From Candidatus Poribacteria bacterium (GTDB lineage Bacteria > Poribacteria > WGA-4E > GCA-2687025), in the NCBI GenBank assembly GCA_027625215.1, contig JAQBWJ010000143.1, positions 1-6,367 of the forward strand: DNA of 6,367 nucleotides, in the 5' to 3' direction. The notes under the pieces were generated by a model. It ran no database searches. It had not been told where the DNA came from and saw only the letters and a program-made list of their open reading frames with translations. Positions within the stretch are counted from its first letter, which is position 1. Each line of letters starts with the position of its first letter. The position numbers and the translations under genes are program-made. This document shows, piece after piece, positions 1 through 5,277 of this stretch.

Positions 1-570
1 GGCGAAATCCTGACGCGCGGGCGGCTCGTGATGAAGGGCTACTTCAAACTGCCGGAGGAAACCAAGAACGTCGTCGATGCGGACGGTTGGTTCCACACGG
101 GCGATCTCGGCGAGTTGACCGACGGGTTCCTGCGGATCACGGGTCGAAAGAAGAACCTGTTCAAACTGTCGAACGGCAAATACATCGCGCCGGAGCCGAT
201 TGAGAACGCGCTCAAGGCGAGCCCCTATATCGCCGAAAGCGTCGTCATCGGGGAGTCGGAGAAGGTGGCGGGGGCGATTCTCGTGCCGTCGTTCGCGGCG
301 TTGGACGAGTTCGCCCAACGCGAGGGGTTGCCGTTGCAACCTCGCGCCGAGTTGGTTGAACACGCGACCGTCAAAAAACTGTTTCGACAGGAGATGGACC
401 GCCTGACGGCGCACCTCGCCGACTACGAGCGCGTCCGCGTCTTCTTCCTGACCGACCGGGAGTTCACGATTGAAGACGGCGAGTTGACGCCGTCGATGAA
501 GGTGAAGCGTCATGAAGTCCTGAAAACGCTCGCCGCCCGCATCAAGACGCTGTACGACGGGGCGGATTAG
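1..570 (+). CDS. Long-chain acyl-CoA synthetase (AMP-forming), C-terminal fragment
   Basis: This is the last 189 codons of an acyl-CoA synthetase; the reading frame is open to the left window edge, so the start and most of the AMP-binding domain lie outside. The family activates fatty acids with ATP to an acyl-adenylate and transfers the acyl group to CoA. Visible in fragment numbering: GWFHTGDLG at 29-37, whose Asp binds the ribose of ATP; the hinge and A8 region ITGRKKNLFKLSNGKYIAP at 46-64, a form typical of long-chain (FadD15/FAA-like) enzymes rather than acetyl-CoA synthetases; and LTPSMKVKR at 162-170, the C-terminal motif carrying the adenylation lysine. The 40-residue stretch between VVIGESEKVAGAILVPS and the final motif is the long helical insert usual in this group. 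It ends in TAG, 65 nt before the acetyltransferase gene. Chain-length specificity cannot be read from this part. Confidence 0.93.
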   Translation, partial: GEILTRGRLVMKGYFKLPEETKNVVDADGWFHTGDLGELTDGFLRITGRKKNLFKLSNGKYIAPEPIENALKASPYIAESVVIGESEKVAGAILVPSFAALDEFAQREGLPLQPRAELVEHATVKKLFRQEMDRLTAHLADYERVRVFFLTDREFTIEDGELTPSMKVKRHEVLKTLAARIKTLYDGAD

Positions 571-624
571 CGACGGTTTGAGCGGCGTGAGGCGGTGTCG
601 CGCGGGGATGATCTTGGAGCGACG

Positions 625-630
625 AAGGAG
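625..630 (+). promoter_or_regulatory. Ribosome binding site of the acetyltransferase gene
   Basis: AAGGAG lies 5 nt before the ATG at 636 and is the strongest Shine-Dalgarno match in the 65-nt gap after the acyl-CoA synthetase stop. It fixes the start of the next gene. I see no convincing -35/-10 pair or terminator in 571-635, so readthrough from the upstream gene is possible. Confidence 0.75.
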
Positions 631-635
631 ACTCG

Positions 636-1760
636 ATGTCGGACGGACTGCGAATCGTGCGCGAAATGCACGGCGACCGCGTGTGCTACATTCAGTTGGT
701 TTCCGGTGAACAGAAGGTCAGTTGGTTGTGGTTGATCGAGTACCGGATGCGCGTCGGCGGGGCGATGGTGTCGATGGGCGGCATCGCGGGCGTCGGCACC
801 GATGAGAAGCACCGCAAACTCGGCTACGCGACGCGCGTTTTAAACGACTCGCTCGACTACATGCGCGAGAAGGGCTTTCACACGGCGGGACTGTTCGGTA
901 TCCGCGATTTCTATGAACGGTGGGACTACTCGCAGGGCATCCCGAACTACTCGCTGACCGTCCAAACCGCCTCGTTGGATCGCGTCGAAGCCACGCCGAC
1001 GGTGCGTCCGTTCGAGAAATCGGACGGCTCTCGCATCGCCAAGATGTTCAACGCGAACAACGAAGGGCGAACGTGCTGCATCTACCGAAACGAGAAGACG
1101 TGGGACGAGTTCGAGCACGCAACCATGTGGGGCATCGAAGCGGAAGCGTGGGTTGTACTTGATCAGGGCGAAATCGTTGGGTACGCCGTCGTAGACCGAA
1201 AGGACGATAGAACGAAGGTCGCCGAAGTGGGATATCGCTCGCGCCGAGACATGCCCGCCGTTGCCGCGTCGCTGAGAGACCGAGCGCGCAAACATGGACA
1301 CGACTCGATCCGCTTCATCATCCCTCCAGACCACCCCTTCACGATCTATCTCAATCGGTTCGGCTGCGTTGCCGAGACGGAGTTCGTTCGCACAGGCGAC
1401 GGCATGTTTCGCATCATCCACCTGTTGCCGACGTTCGAGGCGATCATGGGCGACCTTGAACGGCGGTTGAGTCTGTCGCCGTTGCGCGCCTGGTCGGGAA
1501 CGTTTGATGTGACGACCGATCTCGGCGTTGTTCGGGTAACGGGAATCAAGGGCGCGTTGACGGTCGCGTCCGCCGACAAACCGAAGTCGCCGACGCTCGC
1601 CATCACGCAGAACCGCCTGACCCAACTGATGTTGGGCTACTACGACATCGACGACTTGACGACGTTCGACAATGTGGACGCGCCCGACATTTTGCTCCCG
1701 ATCTTGCGCGTTCTATTCCCGCGAGGGCTGCCGTTCATGTGGTGGTCCGACCGTTTCTGA
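636..1760 (+). CDS. Eis-like GNAT N-acetyltransferase with C-terminal SCP2-like domain
   Basis: A complete 374-residue protein, slightly shorter than Eis (about 400). Domains I infer: N-terminal GNAT, about 1-110; second degenerate GNAT, about 120-255; SCP2/sterol-carrier-like fold, about 270-374. The acetyl-CoA pyrophosphate loop is visible as GVGTDEKHRKLGYATRVL at 52-69, fitting R-x-x-G-x-A (R60, G63, A65) after a beta strand. FYERWDY at 92-98 lines up with the FGY-type segment that carries the catalytic Tyr in Eis, and the chain ends FPRGLPFMWWSDRF, so a terminal Phe carboxylate is present; in mycobacterial Eis the terminal Phe carboxylate is the proposed base. The family acetylates amines (aminoglycosides, polyamines, protein lysines), but the substrate here is unknown. 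No signal peptide or membrane segment is seen, so it is probably cytosolic. Start ATG is supported by AAGGAG at 625-630. Domain assignment is firm; the Eis label is by architecture, not close identity. Confidence 0.88.
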   Translation: MSDGLRIVREMHGDRVCYIQLVSGEQKVSWLWLIEYRMRVGGAMVSMGGIAGVGTDEKHRKLGYATRVLNDSLDYMREKGFHTAGLFGIRDFYERWDYSQGIPNYSLTVQTASLDRVEATPTVRPFEKSDGSRIAKMFNANNEGRTCCIYRNEKTWDEFEHATMWGIEAEAWVVLDQGEIVGYAVVDRKDDRTKVAEVGYRSRRDMPAVAASLRDRARKHGHDSIRFIIPPDHPFTIYLNRFGCVAETEFVRTGDGMFRIIHLLPTFEAIMGDLERRLSLSPLRAWSGTFDVTTDLGVVRVTGIKGALTVASADKPKSPTLAITQNRLTQLMLGYYDIDDLTTFDNVDAPDILLPILRVLFPRGLPFMWWSDRF

Positions 1761-1812
1761 TCGAGGGGGGCGCGTGGGCGATCATTCTACCGACGGCACA
1801 TTCAACGGCGAT

Positions 1813-1817
1813 GGAAG
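1813..1817 (+). promoter_or_regulatory. Ribosome binding site of the metallopeptidase gene
   Basis: GGAAG lies 6 nt before the ATG at 1824. A second in-frame ATG at 1833 would be 15 nt away, so the first ATG is the better start; it also gives the complete signal-peptide n-region. The rest of the 63-nt gap (1761-1823) holds only a weak 6-bp inverted repeat and no recognisable promoter. Confidence 0.6.
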
Positions 1818-1823
1818 AAACAT

Positions 1824-3527
1824 ATGCGAACGATGCGAGTTGCGGCGGCGCTGTTCCTGTTGATCGGAGGGATTGCCGTCTCTCAGGACGCCCCTTGGGT
1901 GGACGGGACGCCGATCCTCACCGAACTGTTCCGGGGCTTGCCGCCGCCCGTCATGCCGTATTCGGCTCCCGCGCAGGTGGTCGCGCCGCGCTTCAACGTC
2001 GGGCATCGCCGCGATTTCTTCGCGTTCAACTTCAACCCGAACCGCCAATACACCGTCCCGTCCACGCTGCGGGGCGTCGGTGATTGGTGTTACGTGTACG
2101 TCGAAGACAGCGCGTGGAACGGGCGCGTCACCGCCGAAACGGTTGATCGGGTGCTGCGCGATTTCAACGACTCCACGCCCGCCGACCCGTCGCAGGGCAT
2201 TTACGACCTGCAACGCGCCGCGTTCGGCAACCCGCCCGACATTGACGGCGACCCGCGCATCGTGCTGCTGCTGCTCGACATCAAGGACAACTTCGTGCCG
2301 CCGCGCGGCTCGTTCGTCGGCGGATATTTTTCGTCGGTGAACCAGCAACGTGGGATCATCCGCGACCCGCGATTCGGCGCGCAGTTCCAAAGCAACGAGA
2401 CGGAGATGCTCTATGTCGATGTCGATCCGCTCGACCCGAAGACGGACGTTGGGTTGGGCATCCTCGCGCACGAATATCAGCACCTCATCCATTACGGCAA
2501 GGACACGGACGAGGACGTTTGGTTGAACGAGGGCGCGTCCGATTTTGCGATGTGGCTGTGCGGGTATTCGCCGTCCGCTCACCGAGACGCCTTCGAGTCG
2601 TCGCCGATGGTGTCGATGACGGCGTGGCCCGGCGGCGTCGGCAGTTCGCTCCCGTACTACGGCGCGGCGTACCTGTGGACGCTCTACCTGTACGAGCAGT
2701 ACGGCGGGTTGCCGACGATCAACGCGCTCATTGCGAACCGGGAGAACGGGATCGCCAGCGTCGAGGCGACGCTGCGGTCGCGGGGATTCACGCGGTCGGT
2801 TCAGGAGGTCTATGCGGATTGGCGGATCGCGCTCTTCGCGGACGACCTGTCGATTGAAAACGGGCGTTACGGGTTCGACGGCGAGGAGGGGAACGTGTCC
2901 GCGCGCGCGCATCCGCTGTTCCCGATCAACACGCAACGCCGTACATTGGTCGGTTGGGCGAGCGACCCGCTTTCCTTCGAGCCAATCGGCGAAGTCGCGC
3001 CGCTCCAGATCGACGTGACCGTTGAAGACCGCTGGCGCGATGCGTTCAACGTGAAGGCGGCGTTTTTCAGTGGGAACCGTTTGTCGGAAGTGCGCTCCGT
3101 GCAGCGAGACGCCTTGCGCGGACGCTTCACCGAAGCGTTCACCGAGTTTGGGCAGTCCGCGAATCGTATCCTGCTGTCCGTCTCGTTCCTGCCGTCGGGG
3201 TCGGACAGCGTTTCAACGGAGTTTCAGTACTCGGCGCGACTCGGCAAGCCTGTCATTTTCCAACTCGCCGCGTTTCGGAATCCGGTGATCCCGGACTATA
3301 TTGAAGTCGTCGCCGTGCCGGAGGAGCCTGTCGAAACGGGCAACGTTACCGCGATTCTGGCGGGCGTGGGCGATCCGATTCAGTTGGTGTTGGTCTCATC
3401 CGACGGCGGCAAGTCGTTCGGGGGGTCGGTGTTGCGTAAGGCGACTTCGCCCAGCGAGACGTGGGCTTGGGAGTTGCAGCACTTCGATCAGTCGGTTGGG
3501 AATGGAACGGTGAAGGTCGCGCGGTAA
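1824..3527 (+). CDS. Exported zinc metallopeptidase, M30 (hyicolysin)-like
   Basis: A complete 567-residue protein. An N-terminal Sec signal is clear: basic MRTMR, hydrophobic VAAALFLLIGGIAV, and probable cleavage after AVS at residue 20. The catalytic core shows HEYQH at 216-220 (two zinc-ligand His, Glu217 as base) followed 16 residues later by E236 in WLNEGASDFA, the third ligand expected of a gluzincin; the HEYQHLIH plus WLNEG pattern is typical of M30 and related secreted peptidases. Helices with aromatic residues follow (YYGAAYLWTLYLYEQYG, 278-294), as usual after this core. Residues about 360-567 look beta-rich, and I do not recognise a named domain there; a segment near 485-500 (RNPVIPDYIEVVAVPEEP) resembles beta-sandwich modules at the C-terminus of other exported bacterial proteins. 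Only two cysteines occur, C89 and C246, so one disulfide is possible. Substrate is unknown; it probably acts in the periplasm or outside the cell. Family number is less sure than metallopeptidase. Confidence 0.87.
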   Translation: MRTMRVAAALFLLIGGIAVSQDAPWVDGTPILTELFRGLPPPVMPYSAPAQVVAPRFNVGHRRDFFAFNFNPNRQYTVPSTLRGVGDWCYVYVEDSAWNGRVTAETVDRVLRDFNDSTPADPSQGIYDLQRAAFGNPPDIDGDPRIVLLLLDIKDNFVPPRGSFVGGYFSSVNQQRGIIRDPRFGAQFQSNETEMLYVDVDPLDPKTDVGLGILAHEYQHLIHYGKDTDEDVWLNEGASDFAMWLCGYSPSAHRDAFESSPMVSMTAWPGGVGSSLPYYGAAYLWTLYLYEQYGGLPTINALIANRENGIASVEATLRSRGFTRSVQEVYADWRIALFADDLSIENGRYGFDGEEGNVSARAHPLFPINTQRRTLVGWASDPLSFEPIGEVAPLQIDVTVEDRWRDAFNVKAAFFSGNRLSEVRSVQRDALRGRFTEAFTEFGQSANRILLSVSFLPSGSDSVSTEFQYSARLGKPVIFQLAAFRNPVIPDYIEVVAVPEEPVETGNVTAILAGVGDPIQLVLVSSDGGKSFGGSVLRKATSPSETWAWELQHFDQSVGNGTVKVAR

Positions 3528-3541
3528 CGCCGATGTCACCG
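3522..3541. terminator. Hairpin across the convergent stop codons, possible bidirectional terminator
   Basis: CGGTAAC at 3522-3528 and GTCACCG at 3535-3541 form a 7-position stem around a 6-nt loop. On minus-strand RNA all seven positions pair, with one G-U wobble; on plus-strand RNA one A-C mismatch remains. The stem contains both the TAA of the metallopeptidase (3525-3527) and the TGA of the propeller gene (3536-3538). No U-tract follows on either side, so an intrinsic terminator is uncertain; it could also be chance. Confidence 0.35.
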
Positions 3542-4564
3542 TTCAGCGTCAATCAGCCTGAGCGAACCCCACGTCGTCGGAAGTTTGCCTGACGGATCGA
3601 CATCGAGACTCGACCCGTACCAGTCGACACCGCCTTCATGGATGTCCGGGGTGTCGGTCACTTGGCGAATCGCGCCCGTCTCCACATTGACAACATAAAG
3701 GTCGAGACGGTCGAGTCGCGGATCCCCACGTTTGGCGGAAAAGACGAGGCTGCGTCCTGTTGGCGACCATGCGGGCGAGATGATTGGATAGTCAACGGCG
3801 AAATCGGAAAAGTCCGCAACCGGGGCTGGATTGCCGCCGTCGGCGTCCATTACGTAAATCCGTTGTCGATGCGGTATCTCCCCGTACGTGAACGCGATCT
3901 TCCTGCCGTCGGGAGACCATCGGGGATTTCGTACGAACCCGTCCAGATGCGTAAGTTGCCGTCGTTCCTTGCCTGTGTTTGTGACCACAAACAGTTCGGA
4001 TTTACTTGTGGCTTCCTGTCCGGCGGTGAACACGATCAATTTGCCATCCGGCGACCAATCGGGGTACGCCTCGTTCACATCGAGGTCTCCGATCACCTTC
4101 TTATTGGTACCGTCTACATCAATGAGATGCAGCGTATCGCCGGTGCTGTGTCCGGCGAACAGCCCCTCCAGCGATAAGTCGCAGTACACGAGTCGCAAAC
4201 TGTCGGGCGACCAACCGAAGCCGCCATATTGTCCGGTATCATCAAGGAATCGAAGATTGCTCCCATCGGCGTTCGCGATGCCGATTCCTGAACCGATGTC
4301 TCGGTCGTATGAGATAAACGATATTTGGCGACCGTCCGGCGACCAGCGAACCCACCCGATATCATCCGGCAGTCCGGGAATCGGTTGGCGACCGAAACCG
4401 TTGGGGGTCATCACAACGAGTTGGATACGGAACGGTGATGGTGGAGGTTTTAACTCCATGAATAGGAGGGTATCGCGATAAGGCGCACCGAGCGTATCGC
4501 CCATCGGGATCAATCCGGCGAGCGTACATATTATCGACCATGTCGAAAGCTGTCGGCGGATCAC
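3536..4564 (-). CDS. Exported six-bladed TolB-type (PD40) beta-propeller protein
   Basis: A complete 342-residue protein starting at GTG; the frame has a stop (TGA) six codons upstream, so this is the earliest usable start. The N-terminus is a Sec-like signal: MIRRQ, then a hydrophobic run about 6-22, with possible cleavage after LGA at residue 27; no lipobox. The rest is a PD40 propeller. WSPDG-type motifs lie at 74, 118, 170, 216 and 266, with a degenerate sixth (WYGSS) at 315, each 44-52 apart. The matching DG-type turns are at about 53, 99, 151, 196, 241 and 295 (for example IANADGSN, LIDVDGTN, VMDADGGN), giving six blades. Unlike TolB it lacks an N-terminal alpha/beta domain, so it is not tolB itself. 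It ends with GKLPTTWGSLRLIDAER, a tail outside the propeller. Such proteins bind proteins or glycans in the periplasm or outside; no catalytic motif is visible. The gene lies 71 nt after pgsA, and its GC content is lower than its neighbours'. Confidence 0.88.
   Translation of the reverse strand: MIRRQLSTWSIICTLAGLIPMGDTLGAPYRDTLLFMELKPPPSPFRIQLVVMTPNGFGRQPIPGLPDDIGWVRWSPDGRQISFISYDRDIGSGIGIANADGSNLRFLDDTGQYGGFGWSPDSLRLVYCDLSLEGLFAGHSTGDTLHLIDVDGTNKKVIGDLDVNEAYPDWSPDGKLIVFTAGQEATSKSELFVVTNTGKERRQLTHLDGFVRNPRWSPDGRKIAFTYGEIPHRQRIYVMDADGGNPAPVADFSDFAVDYPIISPAWSPTGRSLVFSAKRGDPRLDRLDLYVVNVETGAIRQVTDTPDIHEGGVDWYGSSLDVDPSGKLPTTWGSLRLIDAER
3756..4345 (-). repeat. Five diverged 14-nt repeats encoding the propeller WSPDG motifs
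   Basis: Read on the minus strand, TGGTCGCCGGACGG-like units occur at 4332-4345, 4200-4213, 4044-4057, 3906-3919 and 3756-3769. They differ at one to four positions each and sit 132-156 nt apart, always in the same codon phase. They are explained by the PD40 blades and do not look like an independent DNA element. The shared TGGTC start and near-constant codon choice suggest blade duplication rather than convergent codons. Confidence 0.8.
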
Positions 4565-4574
4565 GATGGTAGAG

Positions 4575-4581
4575 TCCCCTC
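4575..4581 (-). promoter_or_regulatory. Candidate ribosome binding site of the propeller gene
   Basis: GAGGGGA on the minus strand lies 10 nt before the GTG at 4564, a slightly long but workable spacing. It overlaps the in-frame TGA that bounds the reading frame. It supports the GTG start over internal ATGs, the first of which (residue 21) would remove the signal peptide. Confidence 0.5.
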
Positions 4582-4588
4582 AACCAAA

Positions 4589-4604
4589 GTGCTGTTTCAA
4601 GCAC
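4589..4604 (-). other. Short perfect inverted repeat in the pgsA to propeller gap
   Basis: GTGCT-TGAAAC-AGCAC on the minus strand makes a 5-bp stem with a 6-nt loop, 31 nt after the pgsA stop and 8 nt before the propeller gene's ribosome binding site. It is followed by TTTGGTT, not a clean U-tract. It is too weak to call a terminator; it could mark an attenuator or an RNA-processing point, or be chance. Otherwise 4565-4635 shows no clear promoter. Confidence 0.25.
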
Positions 4605-4635
4605 GATGGCTACAACGACGGAAACCCAATGTAGT

Positions 4636-5277
4636 TTACTGTCCGCGCGAGGCGAGCGCCCGAAACCGATCCCGATTGTTGTAGAGGAACTCCGCGCCGG
4701 AGATGACCGTCAGCGCCATCGGCACGAGCATCATCCAGAAGATGGGACCGCGACCCGTGTGGACTTGTTCGATCGGGTAGCCCGCCATGCTGTTCAGTCC
4801 AAGCAGCAACATGCTCGCCACGAGGATGCTCATTTGCGAGATCGTCTTGAACTTGCCCCACTGAGACGCGCTGATGACGCGCTCTCCGCGCGCGACCAAC
4901 GCCGAACGCAGCAGCGTCACGCCGATCTCGCGCACGGCGAAGATGAGGATCATCCAAACGGGGATCAGGTCGCCCCAATACTTGAAGGCGAGCAGCGTGG
5001 CAAGGACTAGCAGTTTGTCGGCGATGGGGTCGAGAAACTTGCCGAGCTCGGTCACGCCGCGCTGCCGAGCGATTCGACCGTCGAGAAAGTCGGTAAACGA
5101 CGCAAGCCCGAAGATCGCCAATGCGCCGAGATAGTACCACGCGGCGCTGGTGCTCGCCGTCTTCGCGTTGCCGTACCCGTGATGATAGACCCACACGAAC
5201 AGGGGGATCACCAAAATGCGGATGATCGTCAGCGCGTTCGCTATCCCGAATGGCGACCACTGGCTGCGTTTCGTCAC
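4636..5277 (-). CDS. pgsA: CDP-diacylglycerol--glycerol-3-phosphate 3-phosphatidyltransferase
   Basis: A complete 213-residue membrane enzyme that makes phosphatidylglycerophosphate and CMP from CDP-diacylglycerol and glycerol 3-phosphate, the committed step to phosphatidylglycerol. The CDP-alcohol phosphotransferase signature is at 63-87: D63xxD66G67xxA70R71, then G79xxxD83xxxD87, with all four metal-binding Asp present. PgsA-type context supports the subfamily: NALTIIR at 14-20, and REIGVTLLR (116-124) followed by WGKFKTISQM (140-149). About six hydrophobic segments are seen, near 14-30, 46-62, 88-100, 104-120, 150-165 and 179-198. The spacing between A70-R71 and G79 is seven residues, one fewer than the usual eight; the DNA reads cleanly, so this is not an obvious frameshift. 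It starts at GTG, overlapping the rimO stop as GTGA, with GAGGTGG just upstream. Length is a little over the usual 180-200, owing to a loop at 31-45. Confidence 0.95.
   Translation of the reverse strand: MTKRSQWSPFGIANALTIIRILVIPLFVWVYHHGYGNAKTASTSAAWYYLGALAIFGLASFTDFLDGRIARQRGVTELGKFLDPIADKLLVLATLLAFKYWGDLIPVWMILIFAVREIGVTLLRSALVARGERVISASQWGKFKTISQMSILVASMLLLGLNSMAGYPIEQVHTGRGPIFWMMLVPMALTVISGAEFLYNNRDRFRALASRGQ

Noticed and set aside
840..1625. A 261-codon open frame antisense to the acetyltransferase gene
   Set aside because: Arg-rich shadow without motifs; the plus strand has GNAT and SCP2-like features and a good ribosome binding site.
1758..1784. TGATCG...CGATCA inverted repeat at the acetyltransferase stop, considered as a terminator
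   Set aside because: Only six base pairs with a 15-nt loop and no U-tract; too weak to call.
1782..2936. A 384-codon open frame antisense to the metallopeptidase gene
   Set aside because: The product is Arg/Val-rich with no recognisable domain or signal, as expected from the complement of GC-rich coding DNA. The opposite strand has a signal peptide and intact zinc-binding motif.
3756..4345. Regular GGCGACCA-containing repeats, considered as operator or CRISPR-like units
   Set aside because: They stay in one codon phase and encode the WSPDG turn of each propeller blade; spacers are coding sequence.
3888..4481. A 197-codon plus-strand frame opposite the propeller gene, with recurring SGD motifs
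   Set aside because: The recurring SGDQ/SGDH words are the reverse complement of the WSPDG repeats, so the periodicity belongs to the minus-strand gene.
4362..4604. An 80-codon minus-strand frame starting at GTG 4604 and overlapping the start of the propeller gene
   Set aside because: It has no ribosome binding site, no recognisable motif, and overlaps the signal peptide coding region of a well-supported gene.
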